This document shows positions 6,622-12,990 of a stretch of 13,879 bases of DNA, piece by piece. Source of the stretch: CALXCT01 sp964422185 (lineage in GTDB: Bacteria; Bacillota; Clostridia; Oscillospirales; Oscillospiraceae). The position numbers and the translations under genes were made by a program. The notes beneath the pieces are model-generated. The model did no database searches. It had not been told where the DNA came from and saw nothing but the letters and a program-made list of their open reading frames with translations. Location: positions 1 to 13,879 of the forward strand of contig CAYRAG010000044.1 of the NCBI GenBank assembly GCA_964422185.1, in the 5' to 3' direction. Numbering within the stretch: position 1 is the first letter of the stretch; each line of letters opens with the position of its first letter.

Positions 6622-7230
6622 TTAGGGTTTGCTCATCTTCTTCAGGGCCTGCCGGATGATCTCCTCCACTTTCAGGCTCTCCATATCAATTTCCCGCAGC
6701 ACCGCACGGATCTCAGACTGATTGTAGCCCAGCACGGACAGCGCGGCGGTGGCCTCGGAGAGCTTGTTCTCCGGGATGACCGTCATCCCGCTTCCGCCGT
6801 AGCTCTCGCCCAGGCCGTAGGCGTCCTGGCCCCGGGCCAGCTTGTCCTTCAGCTCCAGAATGATCCGCTGGGCGATCTTCTTCCCCACGCCCGGCGCCCG
6901 GGTCAGCGCCCGCTCGTCACCGGTGATGATGGACAGCGCCAGACTGGCCGGAGTGCCCGTGGACAATATCGCCAGCGCCGCTTTCGGCCCGACGCCGGAC
7001 ACGGAGAGCATCTGCTGGAAGAGGTTGAGCTCCTCCGTGGTGGCAAAGCCGTACAGCTCCAGCGCGTCCTCCCGGACATTGAGAAAGGTGAACAGCTTCG
7101 CCTTCTCCCCCTGCTTCAGGGCAGAGATCGTATAACTGGTAGTGCGGCACGCGTAGCCCACGCCGCCGCAGTCGATGACTGCCAGATACGGCTCCACATG
7201 CGCCACAACGCCGCTGACATAATAAAGCAT
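6622..7230 (-). CDS. ruvA: Holliday junction DNA-binding protein RuvA
   Basis: 202 aa, normal RuvA length. It forms tetramers that hold the four-way junction and load RuvB. An N-terminal OB-fold (MLYYVSGVVAHVEPYLAVID) is followed by two helix-hairpin-helix motifs: VSGVGPKAAL at about 77-86 and APGVGKKIAQ at 112-121. The C-terminal domain III (about residues 155-200), which contacts RuvB, is present. The ATG at 7230 has a GGGAG-type ribosome binding site. It sits 34 bases after ruvC and 45 bases before ruvB, in the order ruvC-ruvA-ruvB. Confidence 0.97.
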   Translation of the reverse strand: MLYYVSGVVAHVEPYLAVIDCGGVGYACRTTSYTISALKQGEKAKLFTFLNVREDALELYGFATTEELNLFQQMLSVSGVGPKAALAILSTGTPASLALSIITGDERALTRAPGVGKKIAQRIILELKDKLARGQDAYGLGESYGGSGMTVIPENKLSEATAALSVLGYNQSEIRAVLREIDMESLKVEEIIRQALKKMSKP

Positions 7231-7264
7231 GGATCTCCCTCTTCCCGCGAAGCGCCGAACCGCT

Positions 7265-7798
7265 TCAGTCTTTCTTCGTCTCGTACCGGCCCGTGCCCGG
7301 CCGGGCGGAATCCCAGCGGGCCAGCAGCGAGGTGGCGGACCGGGCGTGGCACAGCGCCACCGCCAGCGCGTCCGCGGCGTCGTCCGGCTTCGGCACGGCT
7401 TTCAGATGCAGCAGCTGCCGGGTCATCTCCATCACCTGGTGCTTCTCCGCCTTTCCGTACCCCACGACCGCCTGCTTCACCTGGGACGGGGAGTACTCGA
7501 AGATGGGCACCCCCCGGCGCTCCGCCGTCTCCAGGATGACGCCCCGGGCCTGGGCCACACTGATGCCCGTCGTCACATTCCGGTTGAAGAACAGCTCCTC
7601 AATGGCCATGGCGTCCGGCTGAAACTCCGCCAGCAGCTGATCCAGATCATCCGCGATCCGCACCAGGCGCGTGGGAAGCGGCGTCCCCGCCGCGGTGGTG
7701 ATGGCGCCGCAGCGCAGGGCTCTCTGCTGTCCGCCCTCCGAGCGGATGAGGCCGAAGCCCACAATGGCGAAGCCCGGGTCAATCCCCAGAATCAGCAT
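7265..7798 (-). CDS. ruvC: Holliday junction resolvase RuvC
   Basis: 177 aa crossover junction endonuclease of the RNase H fold. The four acidic catalytic residues are visible: D7 in GIDPG, E67 in AIEEL, and D140 and D143 in DAADALA. The FNRNVTTGISVAQARGV segment (about 71-87) is typical. The ATG at 7798 follows AAAAGGGGA by about 6 bases. The C-terminal 20 residues after CHARS are a variable basic tail. It begins 12 bases after the 78-aa gene ends, suggesting cotranscription with that gene and with ruvAB. Confidence 0.97.
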   Translation of the reverse strand: MLILGIDPGFAIVGFGLIRSEGGQQRALRCGAITTAAGTPLPTRLVRIADDLDQLLAEFQPDAMAIEELFFNRNVTTGISVAQARGVILETAERRGVPIFEYSPSQVKQAVVGYGKAEKHQVMEMTRQLLHLKAVPKPDDAADALAVALCHARSATSLLARWDSARPGTGRYETKKD

Positions 7799-7810
7799 CC
7801 CGATCCCCTT

Positions 7811-8047
7811 TTAGAAAGTGAGGATGATCGTGTCCGCGCCGCAGCAGTTCAGGTGCTCCATGGTGAACGGATACACTTCATCCTGCCCCGTGGCGCTGTG
7901 CGCCGCGTCCAGCCGGTACTCCAGCTTCCGGGTCCTGACAAACTGCTGGAACACCTGATCCAGCACCTGATCCTCGTTCGCGGCATCCTCCCGGCTGACC
8001 CGGTGGTACCACGCAAAAAACGCCTCGGTATTCACATACTGTGCCAT
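7811..8047 (-). CDS. Small conserved-looking protein of unknown function
   Basis: 78 aa, not recognised. It has no signal peptide or membrane segment. It is rich in aromatic and acidic residues, with FFAWYHRVSRED near the N-terminus, a central KLEYRLDAAH and a C-terminal NCCGADTIILTF. The ATG at 8047 has GGGAGG about 7-8 bases upstream, inside the end of the preceding gene, and begins one base after that gene's TGA (TGA-C-ATG), so translation is probably coupled. ruvC follows 12 bases later. The coding signature (strong RBS, tight spacing) supports a real gene; its function cannot be inferred. Confidence 0.85.
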   Translation of the reverse strand: MAQYVNTEAFFAWYHRVSREDAANEDQVLDQVFQQFVRTRKLEYRLDAAHSATGQDEVYPFTMEHLNCCGADTIILTF

Positions 8048-8048
8048 G

Positions 8049-8813
8049 TCAGCGCCTCCCGTCTCTGTTTTCCGCAGGGCATTGTATCACGCTTTCCCCG
8101 GGAACGCAAGGACGACCGAAGTCCTCCCGCGTGAACAGATCCCGCCACCCGGTCTCCACAAAGTCCGCCAGCGCCTCTTCCAGCGCCTGCGCACGCTCCC
8201 GGTGCAGGACGAAGAGATAGCATCTCTGAGAGCCCCGGTGGAAAGCCACGCCGGCCATCTGCGCGTCCGGGCAGTCCGCCAGGGGCAGCATCTCGTACTG
8301 CGTCCATTCTTTCGCCGGACGCCGCCCCCTGTGGCAGTAGTAGACCACATCCAGGCCGGCCTGACAGTAGTCCGCCAGCTCGGTGCGCAGCACATGTTTC
8401 CCGTCTGTCCGCGGCCCCGTTCCGGGGCACAGCCCCACATCCGGATCCAGAAACACCAGATCCGCGCCCGCGCAGAATGCCAGCGCCTCCCGGTGCCACG
8501 CCTCCCGCAGCGGTCTCTTCTCCGGCAGCGGCCGCCTGTAGTACCGGGCCAGGGGGATCATGCCCTGCTCTTCCAGGGCGCTCACCTCCCGGCGGCCATC
8601 GTCGATCACGGTTTTCCGCAGGAAATCAAAGAGATCCGGGTCGCAGCTGCGCCAGGCCCCCCGCTCCAGGTAATCCGTAAACCGGCCGTCCCGCCGCCCG
8701 TCGTCCGCGGTCAGATACCAGTTCACGGCAATCCGATATCCCCGTCCCGCCAGAAACCGGAGCAGCCCGTATTTGCCATAGTCCCCGATATCTCCAAAGT
8801 ACTGATTCTTCAT
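8049..8813 (-). CDS. Unrecognised protein with a DPD motif, N-terminus MKNQYFGDIGDYGKYGLL
   Basis: 254 aa. The N-terminus (MKNQYFGDIGDYGKYGLL) resembles a widespread but, as far as I know, uncharacterised bacterial family whose members also carry an FFDPDNG-like motif; here this is DLVFLDPDVG at about residues 118-127. A hydrophobic strand followed by D-P-D resembles the active-site region of Rossmann-like enzymes such as methyltransferases, but no glycine-rich SAM motif is clear, so no activity is claimed. The ADDGRRDGR stretch (about 36-44) looks like a second conserved block. The ATG at 8813 is chosen because GAGAGGGAG precedes it; an in-frame start 21 bases upstream would add MHGEGAR with no RBS. 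It is probably coupled to the 78-aa gene downstream. Confidence 0.85.
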   Translation of the reverse strand: MKNQYFGDIGDYGKYGLLRFLAGRGYRIAVNWYLTADDGRRDGRFTDYLERGAWRSCDPDLFDFLRKTVIDDGRREVSALEEQGMIPLARYYRRPLPEKRPLREAWHREALAFCAGADLVFLDPDVGLCPGTGPRTDGKHVLRTELADYCQAGLDVVYYCHRGRRPAKEWTQYEMLPLADCPDAQMAGVAFHRGSQRCYLFVLHRERAQALEEALADFVETGWRDLFTREDFGRPCVPGESVIQCPAENRDGRR

Positions 8814-8850
8814 CCGCGCTCCCTCTCCATGCACCCGCGCCCGGACACAC

Positions 8851-8890
8851 GAAACGGCCCCGAAAGCGCATCGCGCTTCAGAGCCGTTTC
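8851..8890. terminator. Hairpin after xerD, likely terminator
   Basis: GAAACGGC (8851-8858) pairs with GCCGTTTC (8883-8890), and inside it AAGCGC (8864-8869) pairs with GCGCTT (8873-8878) around ATC. In between, on the minus strand, further G-U and G-C pairs give about 18 pairs in all. The T-rich flank (TCTCTTTT) is on the plus strand; the minus strand, where xerD ends 8 bases before, lacks a good U run, so termination of xerD is plausible but not certain. Confidence 0.55.
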
Positions 8891-8897
8891 TCTCTTT

Positions 8898-9776
8898 TCA
8901 AGCCCGGGGATGGGCCTTGTTATAGACATTCTTCAGCTTCTGGTTGACCACCTGGGTATAGATCTGGGTGGAGGAGATATCCGCGTGGCCCAGCATCAGC
9001 TGAATCGACTGCAGATCCGCGCCGTTCTCCAGCAGGTGCGCGGCAAAGGAATGGCGCAGCGTGTGCGGGGTAATCTCCTTCTCAATCCCGGCTTTCTCCT
9101 GATAGTGCTTGATGATCTTCCAGAACCCCTGGCGGGTCATCCGATCCCCGTTCACATTGACAAACAGCGCCGTCTCGTCCGGGCGGACAATCATCTTCGG
9201 CCGGATCTCTTTCACATAGGTCTCCAGCGCCTGGATCGCCGCGGGGTACATGGGGATGGTGCGGGTCTTGCCCCGGCTGCGGCAGTTGATCACGCCCGCG
9301 CTGAGGTTGGCGTCCTCCAGATCCAGCCCCACCAGTTCGCTGACCCGGATCCCGGTGGCGTAGAGCAGCTCCAGCATGGCCCGGTCCCGGTACCCTTTGA
9401 GATCCGTGCACTCCGGCTGTTCCAGGAACAGCTCCACCTCTCTGCTGGTGAGGATCTCCGGCAGTTTCCGCTCCACTTTGGCGGGCACCACATCCCTGGC
9501 GGGGTTGCCGGGCACATAGCCCCTGGCGTACAGAAACGCGTAGAACGACTTGATGGACGCCGTGGCCCGGGTCACGGTGGCGGCCGACTTTCCGTGGGCC
9601 AGCATATATTTCGTATATCCCTCGATATCCTGCTGCACCACCTGGCGCAGGTTCAGATCCCGCTCCTCGATATACCGGGCAAACTGTCTCATATCCCGCA
9701 GGTAGGAGCTGACGGTGTTGTCCGACGCCTTCTTCTCGTTTTTGAGATACTGCTCATACAGCTCCAGGTCATCCAC
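8898..9776 (-). CDS. xerD: Tyrosine recombinase XerD (GTG start)
   Basis: 292 aa site-specific tyrosine recombinase of the XerC/XerD type, which resolves chromosome dimers at dif. The SAM-like N-terminal core-binding domain spans about residues 1-95 and the catalytic domain follows. The active-site residues are visible: R144 (GIRVSEL), K170 (SRGKTR), H238 and R241 (HTLRHSF), H264 (LGHADI) and nucleophile Y273 (STQIYT). The start is taken as GTG at 9776, 8 bases after a perfect AAAGGAGG; GTG and TTG codons three and two positions upstream lie inside or against that ribosome binding site. It is most like XerD, but XerA or XerC naming is possible where only one Xer exists. Its promoter is at 9887-9916. 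Confidence 0.93.
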   Translation of the reverse strand: MDDLELYEQYLKNEKKASDNTVSSYLRDMRQFARYIEERDLNLRQVVQQDIEGYTKYMLAHGKSAATVTRATASIKSFYAFLYARGYVPGNPARDVVPAKVERKLPEILTSREVELFLEQPECTDLKGYRDRAMLELLYATGIRVSELVGLDLEDANLSAGVINCRSRGKTRTIPMYPAAIQALETYVKEIRPKMIVRPDETALFVNVNGDRMTRQGFWKIIKHYQEKAGIEKEITPHTLRHSFAAHLLENGADLQSIQLMLGHADISSTQIYTQVVNQKLKNVYNKAHPRA

Positions 9777-9814
9777 GGACAACACCTCCTTTACCCGGTA
9801 TCGTTCTGAAAACA

Positions 9815-9876
9815 GATTCGGCGCCGCGCACCTCTCCGTCCCGGAAAAACAGGCCGCGGCGCTCCCGTCCCGAATC
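9815..9876 (-). promoter_or_regulatory. Stable hairpin in the xerD leader
   Basis: In the predicted xerD 5' leader, GATTCG/CGAATC (9815-9820 with 9871-9876) and, directly inside on one side, GCGCCGCG/CGCGGCGC (9821-9828 with 9855-9862) form a two-part stem with a 26-base loop that includes TTTTT on the minus strand. It ends about 39 bases before the start codon, leaving the ribosome binding site free. Role unknown. Confidence 0.5.
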
Positions 9877-9886
9877 GCCGACTCTT

Positions 9887-9916
9887 ACTATACGCCTTTT
9901 CCTTTTCCATTGGCAA
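9887..9916 (-). promoter_or_regulatory. Sigma-A promoter of xerD
   Basis: Minus-strand TTGCCA (9911-9916) and TATAGT (9887-9892) are 18 bases apart, giving a leader of about 100 bases. A weaker second candidate (TTGTCA at 9952-9957, TATTTT at 9928-9933, spacer 18) lies just upstream. Confidence 0.8.
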
Positions 9917-9948
9917 GGGCTCCGGGCAAAATACTTCATTTTTGTTAC

Positions 9949-9984
9949 TTATGACAAAGCATTATGTAAACTGTGTTATGTCAA
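9949..9984 (+). repeat. Three direct repeats TTATGNNAA
   Basis: TTATGACAA (9949-9957), TTATGTAAA (9962-9970) and TTATGTCAA (9976-9984) recur at steps of 13 and 14 bases. The middle copy extends to TTATGTAAACT, identical to the XerD-side arm of the Bacillus-type dif site as I recall it. The first copy overlaps the possible second xerD -35 box. They could be regulator sites or Xer-binding arms. Confidence 0.5.
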
Positions 9985-10108
9985 CCACCGTTCGCCGTCT
10001 CCGCCCGCGTCGCCGTGTCCGGCAGGCCGTACACTATATCTTGTGTGGCTTTCCCGGTTTCCTGTCAATATCTGGAGAAACCCGCGGTTTCCGCCCCTCT
10101 GTCTCCCC

Positions 10109-10164
10109 TGATTACATTCTGTATACAGCGGGTGTCGGCTCGAGGATATTCCAGGATGTAATCA
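10109..10164. repeat. Inverted repeat with nested palindromes
   Basis: TGATTACAT (10109-10117) is the exact reverse complement of ATGTAATCA (10156-10164), and the pairing runs on to 13 bp with one G-U. A perfect palindrome CTGTATACAG lies at 10119-10128, and GTATAC recurs about 10173-10178. CGGGTG/CACCCG and GGCTC/GAGCC pairs allow competing folds. Confidence 0.55.
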
Positions 10165-10193
10165 CCCGGAGCCCGTATACATCCCCGTGAGTT

Positions 10194-10209
10194 TGTGAAT
10201 TATGTCACC
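10194..10209. promoter_or_regulatory. Crp/Fnr-like palindrome
   Basis: TGTGA-ATTATG-TCACC fits the TGTGA-N6-TCACA half-site pattern of Crp-type regulators at 9 of 10 positions. It contains another TTATGTCA, like the repeats at 9949-9984. It lies about 235 bases upstream of the promoter at 10429, so it may serve another element or be chance. Confidence 0.3.
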
Positions 10210-10428
10210 GCGGGCACTCGTCCGGGACGCACGGCGCGTATCCCTCCCCTCCCCCGCCGGATCCCGCGGCACTCACAGGCCGGAGAAAGGGTTCCGGTCA
10301 AAATCACGAACGGCACGGTCTCCTCCGGGGTACCCGGATGCGGCGGGTATCCTGTCGCCAACAGCCCCTGTGATGTCCGGAAAAAGAGGCACGGCAGGCG
10401 GTGTGGGGAAAAACGCCGGATGCCCTCC

Positions 10429-10457
10429 TTGCGATTCGGGGCGCCATCTGCTATGAT
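10429..10457 (+). promoter_or_regulatory. Sigma-A promoter running into the assembly gap
   Basis: TTGCGA (10429-10434), a 17-base spacer and TATGAT (10452-10457). The N run begins 5 bases later, so whether it drives the TPR-like gene depends on the true gap content. Confidence 0.68.
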
Positions 10458-10461
10458 AGGA

Positions 10462-10561
10462 NNNNNNNNNNNNNNNNNNNNNNNNNNNNNNNNNNNNNNN
10501 NNNNNNNNNNNNNNNNNNNNNNNNNNNNNNNNNNNNNNNNNNNNNNNNNNNNNNNNNNNNN
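10462..10561. other. Assembly gap (100 Ns)
   Basis: Exactly 100 undetermined bases, a conventional length for a scaffold join of unknown size. Sequence may be missing between the promoter on the left and the TPR-like gene on the right, and adjacency of the two sides is inferred by the assembler. Confidence 0.98.
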
Positions 10562-10582
10562 CCGTTTCAGGAGGGAAAGGAC

Positions 10583-12103
10583 ATGGACAGACTGCATCAG
10601 TGTCAAAAGTGGAACGGAGAGGGAAAGTTCCGGAAAGTGATCGATACGCTGCGGGCCATCCCCTACGACAGACGCACGCCGGAGGAGGATCTCGAGCTTG
10701 CCTTCGCCTATATGGGCCTTGCGGATCCGGACGCGCCGGAAGGGCAGGAGATGCTGGGAACAGTTATCGACCTGCTGGAGCCCCTCGAGGATTCCCTTGG
10801 CGACAATTATGACTGGAACTTTCGCCTGGGGTATGCTCATTTCCACATGGAAGAGGTGCCGATCGCCCGGTCGTATTTCAAAAGAGCGGAGGAGGCGTCT
10901 CCCGGCGACGCGCAGGCCGGAAAGTTCCTCGAGCTGTGCGACGAGCGCATCACGCTGCCCCGGTTTCGTGAATGCTTCTGGAAGCGGGTGGAGAACACAT
11001 GGGAGGATTTTGCCGACCGGGAGGCGGATCTGCGCCGTATCCTGGACATGGACAGCGGGGATCAGGCGCTGGTCGACGAGCTGCTGGACAGCTGCTCCGA
11101 GATCCTGACCCCGGCCCTTGGCAATCCGGGCTTTGAAATGAGGAAGTCCAATGGGAGATACATTCTGACCCTGTCCCCCGGCCAGGATGACATCAAACTG
11201 CTCGAGATGTCCTATTTCCGGAAGCATGTGCCGGAAAAAGTATCGAAATACTGGGACATCGATGTGGGCTTAAAGGCAGACTCCGATCCCCGGGGGCCGC
11301 TGATGAGCCTCGACGGCCGGGTGATTAGCGGAGAGGATGTTCAGGTATGGGTGGAGAAAGGGGATGGCGGCGGCATCCGTCTGACCGAGTACTGCGAGAA
11401 ACTCCGCCCGCTGATGTCCGGGCATGAGGACACGGTGCAGCAGGCTCTTGAGGAGATGACCAGGCAGGTGATGGGAGAGATCCCGTGCATGCGGTATGTC
11501 CGCTCCTTAATTGTGGTAAAAGAGCGCCGCGGGGATGTGCCCGTCACTCTTGGCGAACTGCCGGATCTTCTGCGGGATATGGGCGTGGATTTGTCTCTCA
11601 CCGATGAGACCTGTCTGAACATGTCCCGGTACAGGTTAAAGCCCCACGCGATTCCGGACGCCGACTGGCGGATGGATGTGAAGTCCGGCACCACCTGCTT
11701 CGCCCCGCTGATCAACGGCTATCTGCTGGTGGACAGTGAGATGATCGACCAGCTGCGCCAGGATGGTGTGGAAGCGGGTTTCCTGTGCTATCCCCTGGAT
11801 ACGCTCAGGGAGGAGAACCGGAAAATCACAAACTTCCGGACGAGACTGATGAGAGCGCTTCGCGCCGGGGATAATCCGGATGTGCTTATGGTCACCGGCG
11901 CGGCGACCGGCCTCTATTACGGCTATGTGGATTTCATCGCGTGGGACATCCTGGGGGCGCTCAATCGGGCGCTGGATTTCTTTGAGGAGACGGATATCCC
12001 CTGGCTGATCTACCACAGTTTCCGGCGGGAGGCCGGCACGATCATCTTGAAAGGGACGCCGGAAGACATGGAGAAGACCATGACACAGGGGAACGCACGA
12101 TAA
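10583..12103 (+). CDS. TPR-like repeat protein of unknown function
   Basis: 506 aa, soluble, with no signal peptide or membrane segment. Residues 10-125 look like tetratricopeptide-type helical repeats (AFAYMGL, then NWDFRLGYAHF-like spacing and VPIARSYFKRAEEASPGDAQA). The middle (about 170-330) is an acidic alpha/beta region. The C-terminal third has conserved-looking blocks: FAPLINGYLLVDSEMI, GAATGLYYGYVDFIAWD and WLIYHSFRREAGTI. I do not recognise a named family for the C-terminal part; similar TPR-containing proteins in Clostridia are uncharacterised. The ATG at 10583 follows GGAGGG by about 8 bases. The likely promoter is across the N gap (10429-10457). The small ORF and LOR gene follow 91 bases later on the same strand and may be cotranscribed. 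Confidence 0.9.
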   Translation: MDRLHQCQKWNGEGKFRKVIDTLRAIPYDRRTPEEDLELAFAYMGLADPDAPEGQEMLGTVIDLLEPLEDSLGDNYDWNFRLGYAHFHMEEVPIARSYFKRAEEASPGDAQAGKFLELCDERITLPRFRECFWKRVENTWEDFADREADLRRILDMDSGDQALVDELLDSCSEILTPALGNPGFEMRKSNGRYILTLSPGQDDIKLLEMSYFRKHVPEKVSKYWDIDVGLKADSDPRGPLMSLDGRVISGEDVQVWVEKGDGGGIRLTEYCEKLRPLMSGHEDTVQQALEEMTRQVMGEIPCMRYVRSLIVVKERRGDVPVTLGELPDLLRDMGVDLSLTDETCLNMSRYRLKPHAIPDADWRMDVKSGTTCFAPLINGYLLVDSEMIDQLRQDGVEAGFLCYPLDTLREENRKITNFRTRLMRALRAGDNPDVLMVTGAATGLYYGYVDFIAWDILGALNRALDFFEETDIPWLIYHSFRREAGTIILKGTPEDMEKTMTQGNAR

Positions 12104-12194
12104 AACGGGGGCATGCCGCCGGGCACGGATCGGCGCCCATCCTGCAGCAGGCCGCACGGCTGGCCCGCGGCAGGCAGAACAGGAGGTATCTACC

Positions 12195-12260
12195 ATGTTT
12201 TGTATGGGGAAAATGACAGACGCCCCCATGCGCCGCCTGTCTGACGGAGGTGCGGTATGA
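12195..12260 (+). CDS. 21-aa small ORF coupled to the LOR gene
   Basis: Encodes MFCMGKMTDAPMRRLSDGGA plus a final V. It has the best ribosome binding site in this neighbourhood (AGGAGGT 7 bases before the ATG), and its TGA overlaps the ATG of the next gene as ATGA at 12257-12260. This is the standard geometry for translational coupling, so the ORF is probably translated, either as a functional small protein or as a leader that brings ribosomes to the LOR gene. The LOR gene's own GGAGGTGCGGT site lies inside this ORF. The peptide has four Met residues and no recognisable domain. Confidence 0.62.
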   Translation: MFCMGKMTDAPMRRLSDGGAV

Positions 12261-12736
12261 AGCTGCGATTCAGACAGAGGTTCTTCTCATGGTTCGACAG
12301 CTATGACATCTACGATGAGGCGAACCGGAAAGTCTACACGGTTCGGGGACAGCTCTCCTGGGGACACCGCCTGAAAATCTTCGATGCCGCCGGACGCGAG
12401 GTCGGCATGGTGCAGGAGCGGGTTCTGGCACTCCTGCCGAAGTTTGAGATGTACCTCGGGAGAAAGTATATCGGGTGCATCAGCCGGGAAATGACGCTTC
12501 TCAAGCCCAGATACAAAGTGGAGTGCAACGGCTGGCGCGTGGAGGGAGATGTCTTCGAGTGGAACTACCGGATCCTCAATCGCAGCGGACAGATCGTCGC
12601 CAGGGTCAGCAAGGAGCTGTTGCGCTGGACGGACACCTACGCAATCGAGGTATCTGACCCTCAGGACGCGATTTATGCCCTCATGCTGGTGCTGGCCATC
12701 GACGCCGAGAAATGCACCAGAGGAGACAGCGTTTGA
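12257..12736 (+). CDS. LURP-one-related (LOR/YxjI) family protein
   Basis: 159 aa, close to the usual length of bacterial LURP-one-related proteins (Bacillus YxjI type), whose fold is a beta barrel around a central helix, related to Tubby and phospholipid scramblase domains. Visible features are the N-terminal FRQRFFSWFDSYDIYDE, alternating short strands with turns (NRKVYTVRG, RLKIFDAAGREVG) and the YKVECNGW and WNYRILNRSGQIVARVSK blocks. They are followed by DTYAIEVSDPQDAIYALMLVLAID, the closing helix of the family. Its biochemical role in bacteria is unknown; membrane or phospholipid association is a family-level guess. The ATG at 12257 follows GGAGG by 6 bases and overlaps the stop of the 21-aa ORF. 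Confidence 0.88.
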   Translation: MKLRFRQRFFSWFDSYDIYDEANRKVYTVRGQLSWGHRLKIFDAAGREVGMVQERVLALLPKFEMYLGRKYIGCISREMTLLKPRYKVECNGWRVEGDVFEWNYRILNRSGQIVARVSKELLRWTDTYAIEVSDPQDAIYALMLVLAIDAEKCTRGDSV

Positions 12737-12874
12737 CCTCCGCCGGGAGACTTCCCCGCTGCCCTGGTTCCGGGTCAAATGGAATCAGCCGCACGGGGCA
12801 GAGGCCACACAGTCGCGGTGTCCTCTCCCCTGCCATACCGGAACAGTCAGTGCATCGTCTCCCCTGCGCCCGGG

Positions 12875-12910
12875 AAAACGGCTGACATTGAAGCCCGTGT
12901 CACGGTATTC
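12875..12910 (+). promoter_or_regulatory. Possible weak promoter before the methylase-like pseudogene
   Basis: A CTGACA, 18-base spacer, TATTCT arrangement lies in the 250-base stretch between the LOR gene and the degraded gene. A short TGACA/TGTCA inverted repeat covers the -35. Matches are modest, and no better candidate was seen in this interval. Confidence 0.35.
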
Positions 12911-12959
12911 TGACTGGGTTTATAGCCAGGTTAATCACTGCAAAGGAGACAATAAATCC

Positions 12960-12983
12960 ATGATGCCAACTGTCAGGAGGTGA
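12960..12983 (+). other. 7-codon mini-ORF overlapping the RBS of the next gene
   Basis: ATG ATG CCA ACT GTC AGG AGG TGA: the peptide MMPTVRR ends inside the AGGAGG ribosome binding site of the following gene. AAAGGAG lies about 11 bases ahead of its ATG. It may be a leader that affects reinitiation, or chance; the two AGG codons are the Shine-Dalgarno itself. Confidence 0.35.
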
Positions 12984-12990
12984 GCAGACT

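Larger units (their letters stand above)
9917..10428. other. Long intergenic region without a convincing gene
   Basis: Frames open across parts of this stretch lack ribosome binding sites and have compositions typical of random GC-rich DNA. It holds three TTATG direct repeats (9949-9984), a large inverted repeat (10109-10164) and a Crp-like palindrome (10194-10209). The left end contains a possible second xerD promoter. No tRNA, CRISPR or known RNA family was recognised. Confidence 0.7.

Noticed and set aside
5566..7539. Long plus-strand open frame opposite ruvB, ruvA and ruvC
   Set aside because: Antisense shadow of three well-supported genes, with no start signals and no recognisable domain.
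9943..9960. Rex-like operator TTGTTA-N4-TGACAA
   Set aside because: Clostridial Rex sites as I recall them have two more bases between the half-sites, and the position far upstream of xerD gives no redox context.
9917..10461. CRISPR array, tRNA or riboswitch in the long intergenic region
   Set aside because: No regularly spaced repeats of suitable length, no cloverleaf, and no recognised aptamer core.
10195..10812. Plus-strand open frames running through the N gap
   Set aside because: They have no ribosome binding site, consist partly of undetermined residues, and overlap the promoter and the better-supported TPR-like gene.
12737..12960. Protein-coding frame continuing past the LOR gene
   Set aside because: The available frame begins inside the LOR gene in another phase, has Ser/Arg/Pro-rich random composition, and has no RBS.
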